Source: Acanthaster planci (taxonomy: Eukaryota; Echinodermata; Asteroidea; Valvatida; Acanthasteridae). Taken from it: a DNA stretch of 64,000 nt. Numbering within the stretch: position 1 is the first letter of the stretch; each line of letters opens with the position of its first letter. The notes beneath the pieces were generated by a model that worked only from the letters and a program-made list of their open reading frames with translations, was not told where the DNA came from and searched no databases. This document shows, one piece after another, positions 24,370-35,200 of this stretch. The stretch lies in assembly GCF_001949145.1 (NCBI RefSeq), contig NW_019091372.1:1757964-1821963 (forward strand), read 5' to 3'. The position numbers and the translations under genes were made by a program.

Positions 24370-25345
24370 TAACGGTTTGACAAAGTGACGTAATGGATTG
24401 AAAACTCAACATAATAGATTGAAATCATATAGTTGATTAAGAGCATCACATAATGGATTTACAACGTCATTTAATAATGGATTGAGAACTAATACATTGA
24501 CAACGTCACACCATGGATTGAAAACTTCACACAACAGATTGAAATCACATAATAAATTGACATCACCTNNNNNNNNNNNNNNNNNNNNNNNNNNNNNNNN
24601 NNNNNNNNNNNNNNNNNNNNNNNNNNNNNNNNNNNNNNNNNNNNNNNNNNNNNNNNNNNNNNNNNNNNNNNNNNNNNNNNNNNNNNNNNNNNNNNNNNNN
24701 NNNNNNNNNNNNNNNNNNNNNNNNNNNNNNNNNNNNNNNNNNNNNNNNNNNNNNNNNNNNNNNNNNNNNNNNNNNNNNNNNNNNNNNNNNNNNNNNNNNN
24801 NNNNNNNNNNNNNNNNNNNNNNNNNNNNNNNNNNNNNNNNNNNNNNNNNNNNNNNNNNNNNNNNNNNNNNNNNNNNNNNNNNNNNNNNNNNNNNNNNNNN
24901 NNNNNNNNNNNNNNNNNNNNNNNNNNNNNNNNNNNNNNNNNNNNNNNNNNNNNNNNNNNNNNNNNNNNNNNNNNNNNNNNNNNNNNNNNNNNNNNNNNNN
25001 NNNNNNNNNNNNNNNNNNNNNNNNNNNNNNNNNNNNNNNNNNNNNNNNNNNNNNNNNNNNNNNNNNNNNNNNNNNNNNNNNNNNNNNNNNNNNNNNNNNN
25101 NNNNNNNNNNNNNNNNNNNNNNNNNNNNNNAATGGATCGACAACATCACATAATGGAATGACAACATCACACAATGGATTAACAACGTCACATAATGGAA
25201 TGACAACATTACATAATGGAATGACAACATCACAAATAAATTGACAAGATCCAATAACAGATGGACAACTTCACATAATACACTGACGACATCATCAAAG
25301 AACGTTTATCCAGTGACATTACAAAATGGTAAATTTGGCGTTCCA
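24370..25345 (+). repeat. Minisatellite array (ATGGATTGACAACATCACATA type) interrupted by a gap
   Basis: Units of about 20-24 bases such as ATGGATTGACAACATCACA repeat on both sides of an N gap. The right edge carries AATTTGGCGTTCCATACAT, the reverse complement of the motif beside the smaller arrays at 21355 and 23355. So this is an inverted and much expanded member of the same element. The frames through the Ns are meaningless. Confidence 0.8.
24569..25130. other. Assembly gap (562 Ns)
   Basis: Unresolved sequence inside the minisatellite array. The true array length is unknown. Confidence 0.95.
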
Positions 25346-25493
25346 TACATCTGTCGTAACATCCGGATGAGGTTCAGGTGCCCGTGCCTTTTCGTTTGAT
25401 TGAGAAGGTGTGTTGTTTGCAGACAATCTCTTGGTGAACGAGAAACCGTTCTCCCACTTGTATTGAAGCATAATCTGGTAGGACTGAATTATT

Positions 25494-26575
25494 ATGGCGA
25501 ACGAGAACCGTTTTGGGAAGGTCAGCGATTGGCGTGACTCGACTAGCGTGAAGGCTCTGCCAAGCGAAGCCCGCCCGGGTGATAGGCTGGAGTTTAAACG
25601 TGTTTGCGGTTACTCGCACTGGGCCATATACATCGGGGAACACGACAAGATCGAACACGCGGTTATCCACTTTAGTTTGCATGAAGGAGCGTTGATATTC
25701 TCCGCCTTGACATGTTCGTGCAGTGCAGGCATTGCCAGTAGTCAGCCCGAGATACGAGCCGACTCAATCGAGACCGTACTGGGTAATTCAGGGCAAGTCA
25801 GGATCAATAACTCAAAAGACAGAGATACAGCTCCCTTTGATACCAGCATTATCGTCCAAACAGCCAAGGACAAGCAAAAGAGTGAGACGCAACCGAAGTA
25901 CAGTCTCCTGCGAAACAACTGTGAGCATTTCGTGAATTCCTGCCGATACAACCAGACAGTCAGCGAGCAGGTGAACGACGCCGTTGTGTGGTTGATTTTT
26001 ACAGTTACGAAAAACATTGTCCCAGGTTAGTAAATGACATTCATACTGTTGATGGCATTCTCCATGTTTGATTTTAAGACCAAATTTGGGGGCAGAAAGT
26101 ATTTGAAATTATTTTGCAAGGACCATCCGAAAAAAATCAAAGTAAATTGTCTTTTAGTTTAATTAGGACAGTTACCTGAACCTTCAGAATGGAAACTAGT
26201 CCTTTGAAAAAACGGCCGTAACAAAGCAGAAATGACAACGACTTTGTGGAAAGCCTTTACGGTACAAGTCGCACAGAGGGATGAATTTCATGGAATCGCT
26301 TTTAAACTTTACTCCCGTATATCCCATCTTTCATGCCAGGCCCTGGAAACAACTCCACCTCACCAAAATTGATCAGACACACATTAATTCTTGAAAGTAA
26401 ATGGTGTGATTTTGCATGAGTTCTTGAAGGAGCCCCCCCCTCCAAAAAATTACAGTAAACACACGAGGACATCTAAAATAATTTTTCGCTATTTCTCTTT
26501 TTTACAGTGGTGGCATTCTGCATATTTTTGCTCTTCTTTTGGCTGGCGCTGATGAATGCCCAGAGGTATTGGTAA
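25494..26575 (+). CDS. Intact LRAT/PLAAT-like protein, 199 aa, two exons
   Basis: Exons 25494-26025 and 26508-26575 join in phase 1 through a GTTAGT donor and a TTTTTTACAG acceptor. The product has one LRAT domain: GDRLEF at residues 29-34, His42 in YSHWAIYIG, and the Cys143 nucleophile in NNCEHFV. A CRYNQTVSEQV segment resembles the RY...SDQV motif of PLAAT (HRASLS) phospholipase A/acyltransferases. The short second exon encodes VVAFCIFLLFFWLALMN and ends RYW, a C-terminal membrane anchor as in PLAATs. The family transfers or releases fatty acyl chains on phospholipids at membranes. The substrate cannot be told from sequence. The ATG is the first in frame. A TTGTTTGCAG acceptor 72 bases upstream suggests a spliced 5' UTR. 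It is the intact paralogue of the gene at 16550. Confidence 0.85.
26508..26575 (+). CDS. Exon 2 of the LRAT/PLAAT-like gene (membrane anchor)
   Basis: A strong pyrimidine tract and TTTACAG precede it. It completes a Val codon with the last base of exon 1 and encodes one hydrophobic helix before TAA. It is too short to be seen as an ORF alone. Confidence 0.8.
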
Positions 26576-28440
26576 TTCACGGAATGAAATTATGCCGGCA
26601 GTATGCTGAAGTGACGAATCGCTGTGGAAGTTCAACCGTTATTAGTTCAGGCCTGGGCAGACGCATTAATGATTTTATGCCTTTCTTAGCTTCCCCTCCA
26701 TAGCGTCTGCAAATGATTAGTGGATCGGGCGGGATTGGGTCACGCCCCCAATGAACGAAAATAGCGCACAATACATGTACTTTAAAGTAAATCTATTTTG
26801 AAAATGAAATGAATGTACATTTTACCTCGGGCCACTGCAGCCCTAGTCCTCTCTCACCTTCCTAAAATTTAGTTGTCGATCCGCGCCGGCCCGGGACTCA
26901 AGGGGAATCCATAATTCTGACAGAAAGGGATATTTCCTAATTGGCACAGAAAACTACAGGGGCTTGTCTTGTAAAGTAAACGTGAATGACGACGTTATCC
27001 CTTTCGTCAGATCAAAGCAATTGAAACTCATAGAGGCATGGTTTCAAGTTCATTTAAGAGTTTTTCGTTCAACATGTGGACTTCATGCGGAGCTCTGTGC
27101 ACATTCCAAATGAACTTTTGCGTCTGATCTCAGTACTGCGATCAATTATAAATATACAGTATCTGTTATGCGATAGACCTTTTGCGTATTAAGTCACGTT
27201 AGAGGTATTTCTTCCTATGGCATAAGCTAGAATAAACGTTTTGCATTCATTGTAACGATATTGAAATAGCAAAGAACAGCCTCCGAGACGCCAGCAACGC
27301 ATAGCCTCTATATCTGCATAAATCACCGTCTTTTGACAGCGTACTTTTAAATGAATAAAGTTAAGTTTATCTAACTTTGATCTGTTTGATAAAAAGACTG
27401 GGTTCATGTACTGTGTGCCTGTTAAGGCTGTATCAGGATGCTAACTGCGATGCAGTGAAAATTCTATACATGTATCAATTTTAGCTGTTTCTGTTTTTAA
27501 TTTTCCTTTTCACAAATTATGCTGAGTTTACATTGAAGAAGGAAAAACATTCTTCGTTGACTGAATAGTCCTCTGTGCAAGATTTTAGTACAAGTATTTC
27601 CCTGCTCTAAGAACTATGTACATGCACAACAAACTGTGTATAGTTTTTATATACCTTTGTACATTCTTTCTTGCTATCAATTTCTAAACTGTTTAAATCC
27701 TGAACTTTTTCAGAGCATTGATATGATGGATATTGTCGAATATCAAAGTATAAAAATTCATGATATGAATTAAAAATAGAATGTAGTGTGTAATTTATGA
27801 AATCCAATGTTCGTTTGCTAAAATGTCCTACAGGTAACTTCTTTATTCAAGATGCATTTTAAGGTTCTGAAGCAAATTTGTATGCGTTAATTAATTGTTA
27901 CATATAGTTAGAATAGTGGGATCTTTGGGCAAATTAAACGGTGCGCAAACTTGATTTATTGGCTTTTCCCAGTTTCCATCACTCTTTCTAAATTCGAACT
28001 ACATTGTACCATTGTGAGGGCATCAGAGAACATTTTTTTCACATTCTTTGGCAAAAGAGTGACGATCGTGACACATGTCATCTTCGTGAAAGAAATTTCC
28101 AGAAATGAATATTTGCGTTTTGTTTTGTTTCTTCATTGAACGTCATTATTACAATAGATAAATGTCGCCAAACTTTTGCCAAAAAAGTCCATGAAAATGA
28201 GTTCATAAGAGAAGACACTCCACAATGTGAAGAGAGGGAGTCAGTCTGATCGTAGTTCGACGACGCCGGGTGCCAAGAAAATTTTGTGCTTTTGGTGACG
28301 GGATCTTTTCCTATGGCCATCATTTTATATATGCGTAGATATCGGCACACGTACGTCTGCTGGCATATCCTGAATCATTACATACAGTAACACTGACTAG
28401 GGAATCTAAACGAGCGACAACATTACTAGAGGAACAAGGA
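26576..28440. other. Intergenic stretch, nothing recognised
   Basis: AT-rich sequence with no family-bearing frame. I saw no convincing AATAAA within about 300 bases after the LRAT stop codon at 26575. Confidence 0.35.
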
Positions 28441-28830
28441 AATGAATCACTTTTTGTGTATCTCTGTACTCTTCTTCCATGTATGAAGACTGTTTGACAT
28501 CCTTTTTGAGTTTCGTGAACTGAACGGTGCACTTTTTCAAACATCAAAAATTGACCAAGCATTTCTGGACAAGTGAGGGCACTTTTGCTTTGATGTAAAT
28601 CCAGGAAGACATGGTTCAGGTTGCATGTTTTCATGTTCAGATTGTGAATCCCAAATTTGCTATCTGGGAACATTTCTGTGACTTTTTCTGGATTATTGCC
28701 ATATACTTACACAGCAATAAACTGCCAAAGAAAATAAAATCTGCCATAGCAGTGGTTAAAAAATCTAGACAGTTTCTGTGCACTTTTAGTAAAATTTATA
28801 AAAATGTTTCTATTTCCTTGTTCCTTTAAT
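28441..28830 (+). repeat. Dispersed repeat, copy 2 (downstream of the LRAT genes)
   Basis: This is the direct-orientation partner of 15655-16160, sharing the same ordered blocks from CACTTTTTGTGTATCTCTGT to TTTCTATTTC. The ORF-like frames in it are not kept open between the copies. Confidence 0.65.
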
Positions 28831-29984
28831 ATTTCTGACCGCAGTTTCGTTTCAAGCTATTAAAAGTGCACCGCCTCCTGGAAAAGTCGGCAGCACAATG
28901 GGTTTACAGGAAGCATAGGGAAATTTCCCCTCTGTGACCCCTGACTCGAACCGCCGCCGGCTGCGGGTAAGATTTCATTCATTTCGGAGTGCATTATCAC
29001 CGCAGCCACACACGGAAATAACAGGTCGACTAACTTCAATTAGTAAAATACTGCCTCTGTTGAAATTGTGAAATTCCGTCCTTGTTGAACAATAGCAAAC
29101 GGGCCACGCAGACTTCCATTTTTGCCTTGTTGTAAATGAGCATGATGACGTAAGCACCTGTTTAAGTCAATGACATTGTGCTAACGGAATGTGTTCTCGA
29201 AGATTTTCCTCAGGCTGGATGTGGAAACGGACGACCCACCCGTTTCAAGTGCCAGTTTACCCACCAAGTTCAAGTAACGGGTACTGAAACGTAAGGCCAA
29301 GTTCACACGGGTTTACGCAGGGTGAAAGGCGTCGCGTCCGTATAGGAAAAGTCTCGTTGGGATTTTGCTCTCGTTCCTGGCGTTCTATGCACACAGAAAC
29401 GGAAAGCTAATTAGTGATCAATTGAATGTGCCTGGGAATGTTCCCCAAAACTGAAGCTGGAGGCCATTTTGTAACGGCATTCTTCTACGCACATGGAAAA
29501 TCAGTGGATGGAAACTGATCAGCACAATGTTTCTCGTGCCGGTTCAAAAGCACACTAATTTTAAGTTGACCAAAAATGACTGGTTCTATCATCTGCGAAT
29601 TTAAGAAACTGATATATTTATATATATGTTTGATTAAAATAACCACCAGTAAAACCTTACGAACTAATTAAGTCACTTTGCTCCGTATTTTATCTTTCTT
29701 CATCAAATGGATGATGGTTTGAGCGCGTTTCATTAATTTTATACCACGTGCTTCTAGACAAGATTCAGTCCTGTGGACCGGCACTCTCCAAATTCCAGCG
29801 TCAAGATTTATACCCCGTTCGACCAAATATTCACTCTCTCTGACTGAAATTAGAGACATTCGAATCAAATTTCTTCACTGCAATACATCGATATTCACTC
29901 GAGTTCTGGAAGCGGTTCAGTTGTCAAACTACAGTGTTAGTCTGGAGCTGGACCAAGAGAGGGCGCAATTTTCCTTGCAACGGA
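28831..29984. other. Intergenic stretch, nothing recognised
   Basis: No supported coding frame, splice-bounded exon or repeat shared elsewhere in the window. Confidence 0.3.
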
Positions 29985-30385
29985 CGGGTGCAGCCTTGTA
30001 TTTAGGCCAGAAATATGTCCGCCGAGCTCATTAATAAAAGTTATACACGCAAAATATTCTATATTAGAGGGTCCTGAGAGCCACGGAAGTGGGGAATTGA
30101 AGAAATATGACACTGAACCTGTGGGCCGGACTCAGGGTTTCCAATTCTGAGCAATTTGGATGCAATCGGGTCCGAAAGTGGTACTATTTGAGCCATTTTG
30201 CAGAGGGGGGGGGGTTCAAAATGGCTTCTTTCTCCGGCAGTGAACTTTCCTTCATTTTAGGGGTGGTCTGCTTTGGGTGAGAATTTCTCAAAAAGTCACT
30301 GTTCAACCAATTAAAAATTGAAAGAAAAATGAAAGAGGACCTGTGGAACATCATTTTTCTGTGCAGCCTGAACACGTGACAGTTC
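29985..30385 (+). repeat. Dispersed repeat family (TTTGGGTGAGAATTTCTC), copy 1
   Basis: It carries GCCAGAAATATGTCCGCCGA, GGTCCTGAGAGCCACG, TCTGAGCAATTTGGATGCAA and TTTGGGTGAGAATTTCTCAA. Partial copies occur at 41300-41610 (same strand) and 49189-49470 (opposite strand). No protein is recognised. Confidence 0.65.
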
Positions 30386-31818
30386 AAGTATGGGGATTTA
30401 TCACTGCTGTCTATGGGAATTTACTTGTAGGGGTGCACCCAGAGGATCCGTTGGTTGGAGCTGCTCTTTGTTGGTTCTCGTATTAATATAACATGCACGC
30501 GTTAGGTCGCGTCGCTACCAACAAAATGGACACTCTCAACCGACATGGCTCTCTTCAACCGATGAGGGGGTGCTTCTGCTCAAGGCGGATACCGATCTTA
30601 AGTCAGAGTGGTTTTTCCCTCTGAATCGTTTGATACTGCTGCTGTATTTTGTGAATGAGCCCTTAATGGTCCCGGTACACTTAAATTTTCGTTTGCCAGA
30701 AAAACAAGTTGGAAACATTCGCGATGAGCCAGGCGGGTATGTTACATTTTGGCCTTGACTTGGCCTAGTATAGCTTCAGTGAGGCTAACCAGCCCAGTCG
30801 TCTTTCTCCGTCGTCGGTGCAGGGGTACACACTGTCTTGAGTACCGATTCATTTCAGGGAAATGTTAGAATACAACGCAGGAAAACCTCCACAGAAACGT
30901 CAACTAAGAATATTTTTATTCTTGTCCAAGATACTGCAGCAATACGTCTCTTTGAAAATGGACATGACATGGGATGGAAAATAAAGTGGTCAACGGGGCA
31001 AAATTTATAAAACATCTCCCTTTAAAGTGCTTACTTGAGCTGTTTATAGAACTGTGTGTGACACTGATCTATGATAAATCTAAAATCTGGATTCCACTAA
31101 AACAATGAAATCTAATAATGATGAATATCACTACTTGTATGGTCAGCCCATGGGGCCAAAATAAAGGCATTTCCAAAAAGAAACAGTCCCATTCGACTCG
31201 ACTGTCAAAAAAGTCCTTGCTAGACCCCTACTGGTCGTCGCTTACATTTTCTAATAATTAAAGAGTTGCTATTATTTGTAACAAAAACCTACTTGTATGT
31301 CAGACACTACAGCTGCAGTGCTGGTTTCAACTCTTGGCTAGAATGCGCATTAAAATAACTGAAGTGCCAGTCAATTTCAAATCGACAGTACCATACACAG
31401 ATCCTTCTGGTTGGTCACCAATATTTCTCACGTAGCATACAGGTATTCCTTTGGTCCTACTGACATGTCAATGTATCAGTTTTGTTTTGCTGCTTCGTTA
31501 AATGGCTGCAGTTCTACTACAATGCATACATACGCTGACATGATGGATCTGGATGTAGCAATCGCCTGCTTAAATGTGACCAGAATTATGCTCGGAGGAG
31601 AGAGAAAAGAGCTTTGCTTCTCGATCAGTGAAAAGAGTAAGACGCCATTACCGAGATGGCACCACGCACCTTGTCATATTACATGTATTATGACATCATG
31701 TGTGACCATAGGTAGAGAAAGTGTGAGTTTAGCCAACTTGCACACCAAGTGTTTTACCCGAGAAGTGACGTCTCGATCCTCCTTAAGCATTCGATGTATG
31801 CTTAAGGACAACTTTAAC
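30386..31818. other. Downstream flank of fjx1 (possible 3' UTR)
   Basis: No separate gene is supported. It would hold the fjx1 3' UTR. A minus-strand AATAAA at 30920-30915 is a possible distal poly(A) signal. Confidence 0.35.
30915..30920 (-). terminator. Possible poly(A) signal for fjx1
   Basis: AATAAA on the minus strand about 900 bases after the fjx1 stop codon. It is a plausible but unproven 3' end. The hexamer is common by chance in AT-rich DNA. Confidence 0.25.
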
Positions 31819-32272
31819 TTAGAAGCTCGAGTTTTCCCGCGCAGCGACATTCCTCTGCCGGCATTCCTCGAACCAACCCTGAAGCCTCTCCAGTCTCTCC
31901 CTCAGCACGGCCGCGTGCCGGGGGATCCGGTCGAGCTCCGGGAACAGTCCCCTGCTCACCGGGTCCTGCTCCAGCACCCGGGCCGTCAGGAGGCGCGCCG
32001 GGTCCGGCTGGGCCAGCAGCGAGCGCACGGCCTCCGCCGTGGAGCGGCGGAAGACGCAGGTCATCTCCAGGAGCTGCTCGTGAAGCTCACCCTGCAGGAG
32101 CCTGTTGGGGTTGCCCTCGGACAGCAGGAAGGAGTAGCCGTCTAGCAGACCGCTCTCGTTGTCCACAATCCACAGTTGTTTGGTGTGTGGATGCTGAACT
32201 AGATTGTGGACCTCTGATCGCATAATAGCGCTGTCATTGTAGTGTTTGACACCAGAAAGGTTTATGGTAAGC
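31819..32272 (-). CDS. fjx1: fjx1 exon 5 (metal-binding DNE block and C terminus)
   Basis: It follows an acceptor ACAAACAG that precedes the first ATG of the open frame, so the real exon is longer than the ORF. It encodes LTINLSGVKHYNDSAIM, LWIVDNESGLLDGY, then CVFRRSTAEAVRSLL and a helical GC-rich C terminus (LRERLERLQGWFEECRQ) before TAA. Confidence 0.9.
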
Positions 32273-35200
32273 CTGTTTGTAAAATAAGAAAGTCTTCAGC
32301 TAATGAAATTATTATTTTGATTTCACATTCTGTGTAGTCGGCCAAATCATGAAGCAGATTTCATTCTTACGTAAAGGTAACTTCCGCATTTACTCTTTTT
32401 TCACTGACTGCAAGACAGGGACCCGTAGCCTCGATCGCAAATAGGCCCACATTTTGCACACAAGCTATACATCAATTAAGAAGCACGTAACCTTCTCACC
32501 TGTCAAAGTGAGCGATCAAGTAGTCAAACACCAGAAGGTCACTCCACTGGACAAGAGAGCTCAGCTCTCCGATGGTCAGATTCCTCCATCCATTTTCTAG
32601 AGCCCCTGCTGAAAGTGGTCCCTGAACGAGTGTTTCTGGCAGAAAAGCCCTGCAATGAAAACAATCCATATTTGGAATGACAGTGAGACATCATTAACAG
32701 TCATGAAATGAGGGGATAAGAACGAACATATTTGGGCGCTGTATGCTCACAGTTCCCAAAGTTTTCCTGACATCCTCTTGACGTCAGCAGCCTCGCTATG
32801 GCAACATTGTCAAGAACTACAAGCAAGATGGCTACTAGACTGTTGCTCGTTCCCCACTCCGCCCCGTAAACTGTGAGCTAAACTGCCGTGCGCTTGTAAA
32901 GGCTTGAATTTCAGTAGACCGTGTCAACCTTCAACTGAAGCGATGACTGCATCCAAATCTATTGTCTAGAGCTAGGTCTAGATCCTCGCTCCAATGGAAA
33001 TGCGTGGAGACGCGCAGACAATAGACCTAGCCGTAGCTCTGGAAGCCCGTTTCGGACACGGCATATGTGACAAGTTCACCAGTGCTGTATAACTTCTATT
33101 GACACCAGTTGTTAGGTCGCGTCCACTTCACTTGTCTACGGCTAACGGCAATGTCGACGCACTGGGTAGATGCTGCGGCCGCATAGACCCATGTTTATAA
33201 ATCTCAAGCCGCAGCCAAAGTAATTCGGATAGGGCTGTACAACGTTCCGGTGAGATTTTTATCGATTGAACTTACTTCTCAAGGCCCTCAATCCACTTGG
33301 TTAACATCACAACCTTCCCGTCCTGCCATCCAGCGTCTTGGAAGTTTGACCCCTGACCTCGCCAGAAACTGCTGTTGGTGGCAGCTACCGATAGGTGTAA
33401 TGGCGGCAAATTGGTCAGACCGAGCATGCGCGCAAGGTGATAGCTGTAAAGCTCACCTGGTCAGATAGGAGGAAAGTTAGAAATCAACTTGAAGGGGAAA
33501 TAAGCAGCAAAGAAACTGTAAAAACGATTTCCCCTTAAAACTTCAATTTCTGTTGCATGTGTGATGTATGTGATTTGTAATGTCCATTTGTGCTCTATTT
33601 GAACTTGTCTTTGGTTTTTTTCAATGAGTATAGGAATACATTTCAACATGAGAAATAGCGATCCTACTAAATGCAGACCGAACAAAATCAGCTACGTTTA
33701 ACCCTCTGTGGGCTTTGCAACCTGCTTTACTTGCTGTCGAGCAATGCGCCCCATGACTGCCTGTTCTTTCACCTTAAAATCCAATCCTTCCCATGTTCAA
33801 AAGTTTTGCTCAACGCGTGAAATATAGGCGCTTGGCTTTGTGTTAAAACTGACACTTGTTTCAGTACCCAGGTGTCTGGTACAAAACACCGCCAGACTAC
33901 ATCGAACTAACACGCGTGTGCAAAAGTTTGGAACATGCAAATGACAGATATCAAGTTGGGTTTGCTTCGGTGCTCCAGTCCATATTCATGAATTTACAAC
34001 GAAAAAATACATTTCACCTCTCTCATATATACAAGGATTCCATGGCGATTGTTTCCTGCCAGTGCTTTGTGATTTGGGTGATCAACATAAAGAGAAATAC
34101 ATTTTGTAAAATAATGACCCACTTGAGTCACACGGTTGACAGGCGGGAAAAGTTACTCGATGCTTGCAGTGAGGTAGCACAAGTAACGAAATTAGAAATG
34201 GAATAACCCCCGTCAATGAAACGTGAAAAAGGTCATCGAGAAAGTCAATTTTACTACATTTATGATGCTTCTGAGACCCCCAAATCGCTCTCTCACACAG
34301 GAACCATGACCATTTTTAGTCATGGAATTCTAAAATACATATCCTCTCGTATCCATCAAAGGACCCCTCCATTTCCACAAGTATTTCCAACGGTTGGGCG
34401 AAAATCTGTTTTCCGTTCCCACATGCAAAAATGCCTACAGTGTGTGAGTTCTTGATCCAGACAGCGCTGGCTTAAAATGAAATTTGTCGTAGGTCACACG
34501 AGAATATCATAATCGCGCGCAAGGTCGACCCAATCGTCAGTACAGCCGGCCATAGGCCAACGCCCACTCACGGGCCGTGAACGCTGTTCAAGCCGTGGAA
34601 CTTGCCTGACGTCAGGCGCTATGTTCTCGAATGACCTTGTCGTTTTGAAATACTTTGTCTTCCCTTACCAGCCCGACCTCCGTTGGTGGTCAGGTTTGGA
34701 AGACTGTGTCCCCAGTAAATGCACTGATACAGTTCAATGCTAACCGCCTTTGCCTTGGTTCCAACAAGTCAGAGCAGTGAAAAAGGTGCTTATAATAAGA
34801 GGTCCACCATTTATTTGCCCCTTAACTCCCAAGAGGGCGCCCTGAGTTAGAAGACTCAGAATTGCGACGAAGTCTGAAGACTGAAGCTGGTGCTAGTACT
34901 CTCTCTCTATAATATATGTGTAGCTCTAGAGAACACAAAGTCTTACATAAAAACTCTGGCGCGTCAATTTCCACTAATTTAATGTTACTTTTGGGGGTAT
35001 TGATCCTTCCCGAATGTGTTCCCAAGGAATGCCACGAACACTGTCTGCACCCTTATCAATCTGATCATACAACTGCTCACATTGAATTTGAAGTGTTGGG
35101 AAAGGGATGGCCCTGTCGCCCGAGATTGGAAGATATTGAGGGTGAATGTGGGACCAACAGGGTGCGTTGGGCTTGTGAACCTCTCTTGCAAAACTAGATT

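Noticed and set aside
24406-25254. Long frames through the minisatellite and N gap
   Set aside because: Most of each frame is unknown bases. The rest is the repeated unit.
24370-25345. CRISPR-like array of short repeats
   Set aside because: Units are contiguous and diverged without unique spacers, and the genome is eukaryotic. It is a minisatellite.
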